Shown piece after piece: positions 21,608-29,602 of a stretch of DNA of 34,298 bases; positions within the stretch are counted from its first letter, which is position 1, and the number at the start of each line of letters is the position of its first letter. The notes beneath the pieces are model-generated. The model saw nothing but the letters and a program-made list of their open reading frames with translations. It searched no databases and was not told where the DNA came from. The DNA is taken from NCBI GenBank assembly GCA_024681215.1, contig JAILBG010000006.1, positions 1 to 34,298 of the forward strand, in the 5' to 3' direction. The stretch is from RUG563 sp024681215 (GTDB taxonomy: Bacteria > Bacillota > Clostridia > Christensenellales > Aristaeellaceae). Position numbers and translations under genes: made by a program.

Positions 21608-23299
21608 GTGTATATCGTTGCCGCAGACGGGAGCGGGGACTATGCCTCCATTCAGGCGGCGGTGGACGCCGTTCCGGAAGGGAAACGGGCCACGATCGTG
21701 GTGCGCGCCGGGGAATACCGGGAACGGGTGATCGTAAACAGGGACCGTGTGCGCATCGTGGGGGAGGACCGGGACCGCACGGTGATCACCCATTCCGCCT
21801 GCGCCCGGGACCGGGACGCCGAAGGAAAAGAAAAGGGCACGTTTCTGTCCTTTTCCATGCTGATCACGGGACACGGGGTGGAAATCGAAAACTTGACGGT
21901 GCGCAACGACGCCGGGGACGGCCGGGACGCGGGCCAGGCGGTGGCGGTGTATGCTGCGGGGGACCGGGGCGTGATGCGCTCCTGCCGCCTGATCGCCCAT
22001 CAGGATACGCTGTTCTGCGGGCCGGTGATGCCCAAGGTGCTCCGGGAAATCTTGCCCCGGACGGCGGGGACGGCGGAGTGCGTGGAATCGGTGGGGGACT
22101 GCCCGGCGACCCGCAGCCGCTGGTATTTTGAAAACTGCTTCATCCAGGGAGACGTGGATTTCATTTTCGGGCCGTACCGCTGCTGGTTCGAATGCTGTTG
22201 GCTGCACATGAATGCCCGGGGCGGCTTCTATACCGCCGCCAACACCCCCGGGGACCAGCCCTTCGGCTTCGTGTTTCACGATTGCCGCCTGACCGGCGAG
22301 TGCGGGCCGGGGCAGGCGTACCTGGGCCGGCCCTGGCGGAAGTATGCCCGGACGGTATTCCTGAAATGCGAGATGGACGAGTGCGTGGCGCCCGCCGGGT
22401 TTTCCGACTGGGACGCGGAGCGCACGGTCACCGCCCGGTACGGGGAGTATGCCTCCCGGGGCGCCCGGGCGGACCTGACGCCGCGGCATCCCGGGGAAAA
22501 ACGGCTGACGGAAGCGGAGGGCGAAGGGATCACGGCGGAAAAGGTCCTGGGCGGGGAGGATCGGTGGCGTCCCAAGGAAAGGGTGCCCACCTGGTATCTC
22601 TGCGGGGATTCCACCATGGCCGATTATCCCGCCTCCCGGGCGCCCATGGCGGGCTGGGGCCAGGCGCTGCCCGCGCTGACGGAGGGGGCGCATGTGGAAA
22701 ACTGCGCCGTCAACGGACGCAGCAGCAAGAGCTTTCTGGACGAAATGCGGCTGCATTGCATCGAATTGTGCCTGCGGCGGGGGGACAGGCTGGTGGTTTC
22801 CTTCAGCCATAACGACGAGAAGGCCGATCCCCTGCGGCACACGGACCCCGACACCACTTTCCCCGCGTGCCTGGACCGTTACATCGACGCCGCCCGGCGC
22901 GCGGGGGCGGAGCCGATCCTGGCGACCCCCGTTCCCCGGCGGTATTTTGCGGAGGGCCGCCTGATCCCCACCCACGGGGCGTACCCGGACGCCATGCGCG
23001 CCCTGGCAAAGCGGCGGGGCGTGCGCCTGGCGGATCTGGAAAGGCGCGCCATGCGCGCGTTCCAGGCGCTGGGGGAGGAGGGCACGAAAAAGGTGTTCTG
23101 CCACGTGCCCGCGGGGGACAGAAACTATCCCGACGGCCTGCGGGACGACAGCCACCTGCAGTGGCGCGGCGCGGCGCTGGTGGCCCGGCTGTTCCTGGAG
23201 GCGCTGGAAGATCCCGGGACGGCGGAGGAAACGCCGGATGCCGGGGCGGGGCCTGCGCCCGGGGAGCTGATCGCCCGGGAAGACGACGTGATGAAATAA
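21608..23299 (+). CDS. Pectin methylesterase (CE8) fused to SGNH rhamnogalacturonan acetylesterase (CE12)
   Basis: The 563-residue protein joins two esterases. Residues 1 to about 300 form a right-handed beta-helix pectin methylesterase, with GQAVA, the acid/base Asp in HQ132-D133-TLF, the nucleophile in D182-V-D184-FIFG, and YLGR241-PW. Residues from about 325 form an SGNH hydrolase of the CE12 type, with G333-DS335-T, the Asn/Gly block ENCAVNGRSS, F399-SHND, and the D513xxH516 dyad. All key residues are present in both halves. It has no signal peptide, so it should remove methyl and acetyl groups from imported pectin oligosaccharides in the cytoplasm. The start is GTG 21608, eight bases after GGGAGGAG. 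It is divergent from ctsR. The expected substrate is acetylated, methylated (rhamno)galacturonan fragments. Confidence 0.9.
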   Translation: MYIVAADGSGDYASIQAAVDAVPEGKRATIVVRAGEYRERVIVNRDRVRIVGEDRDRTVITHSACARDRDAEGKEKGTFLSFSMLITGHGVEIENLTVRNDAGDGRDAGQAVAVYAAGDRGVMRSCRLIAHQDTLFCGPVMPKVLREILPRTAGTAECVESVGDCPATRSRWYFENCFIQGDVDFIFGPYRCWFECCWLHMNARGGFYTAANTPGDQPFGFVFHDCRLTGECGPGQAYLGRPWRKYARTVFLKCEMDECVAPAGFSDWDAERTVTARYGEYASRGARADLTPRHPGEKRLTEAEGEGITAEKVLGGEDRWRPKERVPTWYLCGDSTMADYPASRAPMAGWGQALPALTEGAHVENCAVNGRSSKSFLDEMRLHCIELCLRRGDRLVVSFSHNDEKADPLRHTDPDTTFPACLDRYIDAARRAGAEPILATPVPRRYFAEGRLIPTHGAYPDAMRALAKRRGVRLADLERRAMRAFQALGEEGTKKVFCHVPAGDRNYPDGLRDDSHLQWRGAALVARLFLEALEDPGTAEETPDAGAGPAPGELIAREDDVMK

Positions 23300-23340
23300 A
23301 AAAGTTTTTCGCCTTTAATGTTTCTTTAAGCCTCGGGGAA

Positions 23341-23346
23341 TATGAT
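23341..23346 (+). promoter_or_regulatory. Possible -10 element of the beta-helix gene
   Basis: TATGAT stands 35 bases before the start codon in an otherwise AT-rich gap after the pectin esterase gene. No good -35 is seen at 16-18 bases, so this is tentative. Confidence 0.3.
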
Positions 23347-23381
23347 AAGGCCATCCCAAGAAGAAAGGATGGCAGCTAACC

Positions 23382-24593
23382 ATGAAAAAGAATGTGAAAC
23401 ACCGTTTCGGTTTGATCCAAAAAATCCTGGCGCTGTGCGCCGTCATCGCTCTTTGCGCGGGCATTCCCTCCGCCCTGGCCCAGACCGGCAATCAGGGAGG
23501 CGCGGCCATGCTGAACGCGGAGGAGCTGTTTTCGGACCGGGACCTGAACCAGACGCCGGACCTGAGCGATGCCGTAACGTATACGGTGCAGAGCGGGGAA
23601 GACATCCTGCTGACCGAGGCGGGGGTATACGTCCTCACCGGCAGCGCAGAAAACGTCACCGTCTTCGTGGAGGCGGGGGACAAGGACAAGGTGCACTTGG
23701 TGCTGGACGGCGTGACGGTCACCAACAGCGATTTTCCCTGCATCTATGTGAAATCCGCCGATAAGGTGTTCATCACCACCGTATCGGACAGCGCCCTGAG
23801 CGTCACCGGCACGTTCCGGAAGGACGGCAGCGTCAATACCGACGGCGCGGTATTCTCCCGGGCGGATCTGACGCTCAACGGCACCGCAGCGCTCACCGTC
23901 GTTTCCACCGATAACGGCGTCGTATGCAAGGACGACCTGAAGATCACCGGCGGCACTTACCGGATCACCGCCTCCTCCAAGGCGATCGAAGCCAACGATT
24001 CCATCCGCATCCGGGACGGCAGCCTGACGCTGCAGGCCGGCACCGACGGCCTGCATGCAGAGAACAGCGACGACGGCGCCCTGGGCTATGTGTACATCGG
24101 CGGCGGCAGTCTCTCCGTCAACGCGGGGGACGACGGCATCCACGGGTCTTCCCTGGTGCAGATCGACGGGGGCAGCCTGGAGATCACCGCGGCGGAGGGC
24201 ATCGAAGGCACCTACATCCAGATCAACGGCGGCACCGTTTCCATCCAGGCCCGGGACGACGGCATCAACGCCGCCCAGAAATCCAGCGCGTACCGGCCTA
24301 CGGTGGAGATCAACGGCGGGGACGTGAGCATTTCCATGGGCGCCGGGGATACGGACGGGGTGGACTCCAACGGCGATATCTACATCAACGGCGGCACCGT
24401 CACCGTGACGGGCAGCAGCACCTTCGACTACGACGGCACCGGCCAGATCAGCGGCGGCACGGTGATCGTCAACGGCCAGCAGGTATCCACCCTGCCCAAC
24501 CAGTTCATGGGCGGCGGCCCGGGAGGCATGGGCGGCGGCCCCGGGGGCATGGGCGGCCAGGGCGGCCGCGGCGGCTGGGGCCGGGGAAGATGA
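23382..24593 (+). CDS. Secreted beta-helix carbohydrate-binding protein (Cthe_2159-like) with Gly-rich tail
   Basis: The 403-residue protein starts with a clear signal peptide (KKNVKHR, then a hydrophobic core, cleavage likely after ALA33). The body is a series of short beta-strand turns with repeated GG-x-hydrophobic-x-hydrophobic units and Asp-rich bends (DDGI, NSDDGA, DTDGVDSNGD). This is the pattern of the Cthe_2159 family of pectate-lyase-like calcium-binding beta-helices, reported to bind cellulose and polygalacturonate. I see no evidence for lyase catalytic residues. The last 30 or so residues are a low-complexity GGGPGGM repeat ending in RGGWGRGR, with no sortase or S-layer motif. AAAGGA lies upstream of ATG 23382, though rather far (about 14 bases). 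It follows the pectin esterase in the same direction, which supports a pectin role. Confidence 0.8.
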   Translation: MKKNVKHRFGLIQKILALCAVIALCAGIPSALAQTGNQGGAAMLNAEELFSDRDLNQTPDLSDAVTYTVQSGEDILLTEAGVYVLTGSAENVTVFVEAGDKDKVHLVLDGVTVTNSDFPCIYVKSADKVFITTVSDSALSVTGTFRKDGSVNTDGAVFSRADLTLNGTAALTVVSTDNGVVCKDDLKITGGTYRITASSKAIEANDSIRIRDGSLTLQAGTDGLHAENSDDGALGYVYIGGGSLSVNAGDDGIHGSSLVQIDGGSLEITAAEGIEGTYIQINGGTVSIQARDDGINAAQKSSAYRPTVEINGGDVSISMGAGDTDGVDSNGDIYINGGTVTVTGSSTFDYDGTGQISGGTVIVNGQQVSTLPNQFMGGGPGGMGGGPGGMGGQGGRGGWGRGR

Positions 24594-24617
24594 CTTCCGG
24601 ACGGATGAAAACAAGAA

Positions 24618-24651
24618 AACGGCCCGCGATCCATCAGGACCGCGGGCCGTT
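24618..24651. terminator. Bidirectional intrinsic terminator
   Basis: A perfect 11-bp stem (AACGGCCCGCG / CGCGGGCCGTT) is followed by CTTTGCGTGTCTTTT on the plus strand and by TTCTTGTTTTC on the minus strand. It sits between the convergent beta-helix gene and the DUF1858 gene. Confidence 0.8.
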
Positions 24652-24664
24652 CTTTGCGTGTCTT

Positions 24665-24880
24665 TTACTCGGCTTCCTTTTTTTCGATGGCGGCGTTCAG
24701 GGCGTTCACCACGTCGTCGGGGTTATAGCCGTGCACCCGGGCGGCGTCCGCCACGGATTCCATCTGGGACGCGGGGCAGCCCAGGCAGTGCATGCCGATG
24801 GAGAAAAGCACGGGGGCAGCCTCGGGATGATCCCGGACGATCTGGCCGATCAGGGTTTCGGCGGTGATTTTTTCGGACAT
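24665..24880 (-). CDS. DUF1858-domain small protein
   Basis: The 71-residue protein has the DUF1858 pattern: an N-terminal ITAETLIGQIVRDHPEAAPVLFSIGM, the pair H-C-L-G-C-PAS, then ESVADAARVHGYN and a C-terminal helix. Family members are small helical proteins found alone or beside redox and Fe-S enzymes; the two cysteines could bind metal or take part in thiol chemistry. ATG 24880 is the start, because AGGAGG lies eight bases upstream. An in-frame ATG at 24904 would place that ribosome binding site inside the gene. It begins 24 bases after sufB in the same direction and is followed by a terminator, so it is the last gene of the suf operon. Confidence 0.85.
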   Translation of the reverse strand: MSEKITAETLIGQIVRDHPEAAPVLFSIGMHCLGCPASQMESVADAARVHGYNPDDVVNALNAAIEKKEAE

Positions 24881-24904
24881 GGAAGGATCCTCCTTTATGA
24901 GCAT

Positions 24905-25831
24905 TTATTTCAAAAAGCCGTTCACGATCTGTTCTTCGGCCTCTTGTTCGGTTAAGCCCAGGGTCATGAGCTTCACGATCTGTTCCCCGGCGATCTTGCC
25001 GATGGCGGCCTCGTGCACCAGGGCGGCGTCCACACTGTTGGCCTCCAGCCCGGGAATGGCCAGGATGCGGCCCCGGTCCATGATGATGGAATCGCACTCG
25101 GTATGCCCGGTGCAGGCGGCGCTGCCCACCAGCTTGGCGTCGAACCGCTGGAAGGAATCATCCCGGGCCACGGACCGGGACACCACGTCGGCGCTGCTGT
25201 TGTCGCCGTTCATGTGCACCTCGTAGGTGCTGACGGCGTTCTGCCGCCCGTGGGTCATGAGCCGCTCCCTGACCACCAGCCGGGCGCCGCTTTTCAGCTC
25301 CGCCAGCGTCCTGCGGTCGGTGTCGTCCACGCCCTTGATCTGCACCATTTCCATTTCCACGGTGCTGTCCTCGTCCTGATACACCTCGGTGACCGGGTTC
25401 AGGATGCGCTTGCCCGCGCCGTCCCCGGAGCCGTAGTGCTTTTCCACGTACCGGATGCGCGCGCCGCGGCCCACGAAAAAGCGGTGGATGCCATCGTGCT
25501 GGGCGTCCTGATTGCCGCAGTTGTCGATGCCGCAGCCCGCCACGATGGTCACGTCCGCGTTTTCGCCGATATAAAAATCGTTGTAAACTACCTCGGTGAG
25601 GCCGCTCTGGGTCATCACCACGGGGATGTGCACGCTTTCGTTCTTCGTGCCGGGCCTGATGCGGATTTCCAGGCCGCTGACGCCCTCCTTGGGCGTGATC
25701 TCGATATTGGCGGTGGACTGCCGGCCCACGGACTGGCCGTTGGCGCGGATGTTGTAGGCGCCTTCCGGCACGGTATGCAGATCGGCCACCTCCCGAAGCA
25801 GGCGCTGCTGGATCTCATCCAATGGTTTCAT
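24905..25831 (-). CDS. sufB: SufB/SufD-family Fe-S cluster scaffold protein
   Basis: The 308-residue protein is a short SufB/D with the right-handed beta-helix core and the strongly conserved C-terminal part. That part reads CTGHTECDSIIMD, AIPGLEA, VHEAAIGKIAGEQI and LTEQEAEEQIVNGFL. Only one SufB/D gene accompanies sufC, as in the minimal SufBC systems of many anaerobes and archaea, where a SufB2C2 complex is thought to replace SufBC2D. The ATG at 25831 overlaps the sufC stop (ATGA). A longer open frame upstream is only the shadow of sufC. No cysteine desulfurase or SufU follows here, so sulfur must come from genes elsewhere or directly from sulfide. Confidence 0.9.
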   Translation of the reverse strand: MKPLDEIQQRLLREVADLHTVPEGAYNIRANGQSVGRQSTANIEITPKEGVSGLEIRIRPGTKNESVHIPVVMTQSGLTEVVYNDFYIGENADVTIVAGCGIDNCGNQDAQHDGIHRFFVGRGARIRYVEKHYGSGDGAGKRILNPVTEVYQDEDSTVEMEMVQIKGVDDTDRRTLAELKSGARLVVRERLMTHGRQNAVSTYEVHMNGDNSSADVVSRSVARDDSFQRFDAKLVGSAACTGHTECDSIIMDRGRILAIPGLEANSVDAALVHEAAIGKIAGEQIVKLMTLGLTEQEAEEQIVNGFLK

Positions 25832-26580
25832 TCCCCGATCCCTCCGATCCTGCCGTTTTCCCGGATGCAGCTGGCCACCGCGGAGGGCGTGCCGATGAGT
25901 GTGGGCAGGATCTCCGCCCGGGGCCCCTGGGCGGCCACCCGGCCTTCCCGAAGCACGATCACCTCGTCCGCGATGTTCAATATCCTCTCCTGATGGGAGA
26001 TGATGAGGATGGAGCTGCCCTCGATGTGGGAGCGCATGTGCTCGAACACCTCGATCAGGTTTTGGAAGCTCCACAGGTCGATGCCGGCTTCCGGCTCGTC
26101 GAAAACGGAGATCCGGGCGGCGCGGGCCAGGACCGTGGCGATCTCGATGCGTTTGAGCTCGCCCCCGGACAGGCTGGCGTTTACTTCCCGGTCGATATAA
26201 TCCCGGGCGCACAGCCCCACCTGGGAAAGATATTCGCACGCCTGAGCCACCGAGAGGGCCTTGCCCGCGGCCAGGCGGATCAGATCCATCACCTGGATGC
26301 CCTTGAAGCGCACCGGCTGCTGAAAGGCGAAGGCGATGCCCGCCCGGGCCCGGTCCGTCACGGACCAATCGGTGATATCCCTGCCGTCCAGAAGGATCCG
26401 GCCCGCCGTGGGCTTTTCGATGCCTGCGATCAGGCGGGCCAGGGTGGATTTCCCGCCCCCGTTGGGCCCGGTGACCACGGACAGCTTCCCTTCCTGCAGC
26501 TTGAGGCTCACGTCCCGGACGATTTCCTTGTCCTGGCCGTCCGCGTTCACTTCAAAAGAAATATGCCTCAGTTCCAGCAT
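25828..26580 (-). CDS. sufC: SufC, ABC ATPase of Fe-S cluster assembly
   Basis: The 250-residue ABC ATPase powers conformational change of the SufB scaffold in the cytoplasm. Landmarks are Walker A G38-PNGGGKST46, the Q-loop in FAFQQP, the signature L137-SGGE141 followed by LKR, Walker B ISVFD161-E162-PEAGID, and the H-loop H196. The combination of LSGGE-x-KR, FDEPEAGID and the absence of membrane partners points to SufC rather than a transporter ATPase. The start is set at ATG 26580 (MLELRHISFEV). A purine-rich GCGAGG or AGCAGGG precedes it, and in-frame GTG codons further up, including one at 26637, would add a basic extension not usual for SufC. Confidence 0.93.
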   Translation of the reverse strand: MLELRHISFEVNADGQDKEIVRDVSLKLQEGKLSVVTGPNGGGKSTLARLIAGIEKPTAGRILLDGRDITDWSVTDRARAGIAFAFQQPVRFKGIQVMDLIRLAAGKALSVAQACEYLSQVGLCARDYIDREVNASLSGGELKRIEIATVLARAARISVFDEPEAGIDLWSFQNLIEVFEHMRSHIEGSSILIISHQERILNIADEVIVLREGRVAAQGPRAEILPTLIGTPSAVASCIRENGRIGGIGE

Positions 26581-26657
26581 CCCTGCTGTGCCTCGCTTTC
26601 CATCCTTCGTTCCCACTGCCCGGCGCTTTCTTTTCACGGCGGACAGTGCGCTTCAAC

Positions 26658-26685
26658 AGTATACCACAAAAATTGCAGCTTACAA
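26658..26685 (-). promoter_or_regulatory. Extended -10 sigma-A promoter of the suf operon
   Basis: On the minus strand TTGTAA (26680-26685), a 16-base spacer and TATACT (26658-26663), with TGG directly before the -10, lie about 80 bases before the sufC start. Confidence 0.65.
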
Positions 26686-26708
26686 TCAGTTTTTTTCCGC
26701 GCGGGGCG

Positions 26709-28967
26709 TCAGCCTTCGTCTCGGAGGCCCAGCACCAGCTTTTCCACGTGCTGCCGGGCGTAATTTGCCCCGGCGGCGGCCTGGGCCGCGGTCTGGGGGG
26801 CGTCGCCCATGAGGCCCAGGAACTGGCTCACCTTGAGCCCCAGGGCCTCCTGCATTTCCTGATCGCTGCCCCGGGGGGACACCAGGTAATAGCACAGCAG
26901 GGAATCCTTCTGCCCGATGCGGTGGGCCCGGTCCTCCGCCTGGGAATGGACGGCGGGGCTCCAGTCCAGCTCGCCGAACACCACGCAGGTGGCCCTTTGC
27001 AGGTTCAGCCCACTGGCCGCCCGGAGGGAAACGCAGCACAGATCGGTTTTCCCCAGCATGAAGCGGTCCGCCGCTTCTTCCTTTTTCGCGCCGGTTTCCC
27101 GGCCGGTGATAAAGGCCGGATGCTCGCTTTTCAGCTCCTTTTTATACAGGTCCATCACCGCGTGATGGTGGGCGAACAAAAGCACCTTTTCCCCGGCGTT
27201 CACCAGCGCCCGGACGAACTGGCACACGTAGGGGGCCTTCGCCAGCCCCGTGGCCTGGCGGGCTTCCTGGCTGATCTGATCCTCCAAAAGGGCCCGGGCG
27301 GAGGCGGTCAGCTCCCGGTCGCGCTTCCAGCGGTACAGCTTTTCCCACACCGGGGCCATGAGATGGGCGTAGAGCGCGTCGTCCGCGTCGATCTCCTGCA
27401 CCAGCCGGCGCTTTTCCGGCAGCTCCGGCAGCACCTCCTGCTTGGTGCGCCGCAGCATCAGTCCCTCCCGGCGCAGATGATCCCCCAGCAGATCGGGCTT
27501 CAATACGATGCGGTTGCCATACCCCGCGCACCATTCCCGGGAGAAGGTTTCCCAATCGCCCAGGAAATGATAATCCAGGATGTTGATCACGTTCCAGATC
27601 TCGCCGCCGTAATTGTAAATGGGCGTGCCGGAGAGGCCCATCACCCTTTCGCAGCTTTCGGACAGCAAACTGGCGGCGCTGTATTTTTCCGTGCCCGCCC
27701 GGCGCAGCTCCTGCACCTCGTCGAAAATCACGGTATGGAAGCGCATCTGCGGCAGGGCCTCCTTCCAGCCCCGCAGCAGCAGATAATGCAGGATGTATAC
27801 GTCCGCCTCGGGCAGGGGATAGGGCTTGAGGCCCCTGACGATATGCACCCGGGGCAATCGCCCTTCCACCCGCAGGAAGCGCAGCGTTTCCGCCATCCAG
27901 TTGCGGCACAGGTGGGGCGGGGGCACGATGAGCAGGGGGAAGATCCCCTCCTGGGCGGCGCAGGCCAGGGCCTGCACGGTTTTGCCCAGGCCCATTTCGT
28001 CCGCCAGCAGCGCCCGGGGGGTCAGCAGCAGCCAGGAAAGCCCCGCCTGCTGGAAGGGGCGAAGCTGGCCGCTGAACACGGCGGGGGAGGGCTGGACGTG
28101 GAGGGGCGCGGTGCGGGCGCGCTCCCGGGCGCGGTAATACTCCCGGGCGGCGCGCAGGGCCTCGTCCCAGCGCTCTTTGTCCCGGGGGGCGACCTCCAGG
28201 GGATAGCGCAGCATCAGCCAGTTCACGTCCCCCACGATCCGGCGGTGGGCGGTGAAGCGGGCTTCGCCCCGCTTGGCGTCGCTGCCGGGGAACAGGCGCT
28301 TGGCCAGTTCCGTCACCGCGGGATCGCCCCGGATCACCCAGCATCTGCGCCGGGCGTTGTAGGACAGGGTGCCGTAGGTGCGCCCGCTGTTTTCCGCGGT
28401 GCGCAGGAAGGGCGGCACGTCCTCTATCTCAAGATCCCGCAGGATCCGGTCCTCCAGGGGGACGGCTGCATCCGTCTCCTCCGGGGCTTCCCCTGCTGCG
28501 GGGGAAAGGCGGGGCGCCTCCTCCGGCCCTTGCGGGGCTTCCTTTTCCGGTGGGGGAAAACCGGGATTTCCGTCCGCTTCCCGGGAAGGCGCATCCCCCA
28601 GGGCGTTGCTGACGCCCCAGAGCTTCTGCAGGCTGACGAAGTATACGGGGATGCCGGAAAGAAAGCCCGGCAGGGCGGGAAGGGATTTTTCGGAAACCAG
28701 GATCAGGGCGGTCAGGCGGCCCGTGTCCGCGTAGCGGCGCAGCTGCTTTTCCACCGCCTGCCGGTCCGGCCGGCCCCGCTTGATCTCAACGCCCACGGAA
28801 TCGCACAGGAAATCAATGCGGCAGCGGGGGGCCAGGGACGCTTCGTGGCGGAACGCGATGTCCGCCCGCCGCAGCGCCTCGGCCACCAGGCCGTGCAGAT
28901 CGTATTCATCCTGGGTCCGGGGCGAACGGATCGCCGAAAGGGCCGTCAATACCTGCTGTGCCGTCAT
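26709..28967 (-). CDS. SNF2-family helicase with N-terminal PD-(D/E)xK nuclease-like domain
   Basis: The 752-residue protein has three parts. Residues 1-125 look like a PD-(D/E)xK nuclease fold: D52 in RIDFLCDS, then E61-I-K63 and a helix with Q75, the spacing of the catalytic core. A Pro/Glu-rich linker (126-168) and a region of about 120 residues follow. From about 300 comes a SNF2 motor with QLRPFQQAGLSWLL, DEMGLGKT 323-330, the box DEVQ 416-419 (in place of DEAH), SGTP 446-449, and a C-terminal half with HRIGQKD. ATG 28967 has AAGGAG seven bases upstream; the in-frame GTG at 28991 precedes that site. SNF2 motors move on duplex DNA, so a nuclease-coupled remodeller for repair or foreign-DNA defence is possible. 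No modification or other defence genes are adjacent. Confidence 0.85.
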   Translation of the reverse strand: MTAQQVLTALSAIRSPRTQDEYDLHGLVAEALRRADIAFRHEASLAPRCRIDFLCDSVGVEIKRGRPDRQAVEKQLRRYADTGRLTALILVSEKSLPALPGFLSGIPVYFVSLQKLWGVSNALGDAPSREADGNPGFPPPEKEAPQGPEEAPRLSPAAGEAPEETDAAVPLEDRILRDLEIEDVPPFLRTAENSGRTYGTLSYNARRRCWVIRGDPAVTELAKRLFPGSDAKRGEARFTAHRRIVGDVNWLMLRYPLEVAPRDKERWDEALRAAREYYRARERARTAPLHVQPSPAVFSGQLRPFQQAGLSWLLLTPRALLADEMGLGKTVQALACAAQEGIFPLLIVPPPHLCRNWMAETLRFLRVEGRLPRVHIVRGLKPYPLPEADVYILHYLLLRGWKEALPQMRFHTVIFDEVQELRRAGTEKYSAASLLSESCERVMGLSGTPIYNYGGEIWNVINILDYHFLGDWETFSREWCAGYGNRIVLKPDLLGDHLRREGLMLRRTKQEVLPELPEKRRLVQEIDADDALYAHLMAPVWEKLYRWKRDRELTASARALLEDQISQEARQATGLAKAPYVCQFVRALVNAGEKVLLFAHHHAVMDLYKKELKSEHPAFITGRETGAKKEEAADRFMLGKTDLCCVSLRAASGLNLQRATCVVFGELDWSPAVHSQAEDRAHRIGQKDSLLCYYLVSPRGSDQEMQEALGLKVSQFLGLMGDAPQTAAQAAAGANYARQHVEKLVLGLRDEG

Positions 28968-28996
28968 GGGGATCTCCTTGCGTTTTTTCACGGTCT

Positions 28997-29025
28997 ATTA
29001 TACTATTTTCCCGTCCGGAAGCAAA
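28997..29025 (-). promoter_or_regulatory. Putative promoter of the SNF2 gene, overlapping a divergent one
   Basis: On the minus strand a perfect TATAAT (28997-29002) has TTTGCT at a 17-base spacing. The same AT-rich patch carries TATACT on the plus strand (28999-29004), which could serve the divergent sigma factor gene. Confidence 0.5.
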
Positions 29026-29092
29026 GTTTTTTTTCCAAACGGTACGTTTTTTCCGCCCGGCCGCGTCTGTATGGGTGAAAGGGGTGAACGCC

Positions 29093-29602
29093 GTGCCCAG
29101 GGAAAGGGAATGCCGGGAGACAGTCGCCCGGCTGATGGAGCAGTACGGCAGCCGCATCCTGCGCCTGTGCGCCTTACGGCTGGGGGACGCGGCCCTGGCC
29201 CAGGACGCCGCGCAGGAAACGTTTTTCAGGGCATACCGGCATTATGAAAAATTCCGGGGAGACGCGTCGGAGCTCACCTGGCTGTCCCGCATCGCGGTGA
29301 ACTGCTGCCGGGATCTGACGCGCTCCTCATGGCACCGCCACGTGAACCGCCGGATCGATGCGGACGCGCTGCCCGAACAAGCCGAAGCCTTTTCCTTTCC
29401 CGACGATACGGTGATTCAAGCGGTCATGGGGCTGGATGCAAAATACCGGGAAGCGGTGCTGCTGCGGTACTATCAGGGATTGAAACTCAGGGAGACCGCC
29501 GCGGCGCTGGGGCTTACGGAAGGCGCGGTGCGCAGGCGCCTTTCCCGGGCCAACGGACTGCTGCGCCAGCAGCTGAAGGAGTGGTATTTCGATGAAGAAT
29601 GA
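29093..29602 (+). CDS. ECF-type RNA polymerase sigma factor
   Basis: The 169-residue protein has only sigma regions 2 and 4. Region 2 contains GDAALAQDAAQETFFRAYRHYEKFRGDASELTWLSRIAVNCCRDL in its usual order, shown by AQDAAQETF and WLSRIAVN. Region 4 contains KYREAVLLRYYQGLKLRET with the HTH AAALGLTEGAVRRRLSRA. A linker of about 30 residues separates them, as in ECF sigma factors. The start is GTG 29093, because AAAGGGGTG stands at a good distance and upstream codons are not conserved-looking. The gene overlaps the following membrane protein by 11 bases, the standard sigma/anti-sigma arrangement. It should direct RNA polymerase to a small envelope or stress regulon, probably including its own promoter. 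Confidence 0.9.
   Translation: MPRERECRETVARLMEQYGSRILRLCALRLGDAALAQDAAQETFFRAYRHYEKFRGDASELTWLSRIAVNCCRDLTRSSWHRHVNRRIDADALPEQAEAFSFPDDTVIQAVMGLDAKYREAVLLRYYQGLKLRETAAALGLTEGAVRRRLSRANGLLRQQLKEWYFDEE

Noticed and set aside
25832..26368. N-terminal extension of SufB up to 26368
   Set aside because: The extension is the out-of-frame shadow of sufC; the ATGA overlap at 25828-25831 sets the real start.
26646..29078. Long plus-strand ORF opposite the SNF2 gene
   Set aside because: It is antisense to a protein with all SNF2 motifs and runs through the suf and SNF2 promoter regions; composition is a typical shadow.
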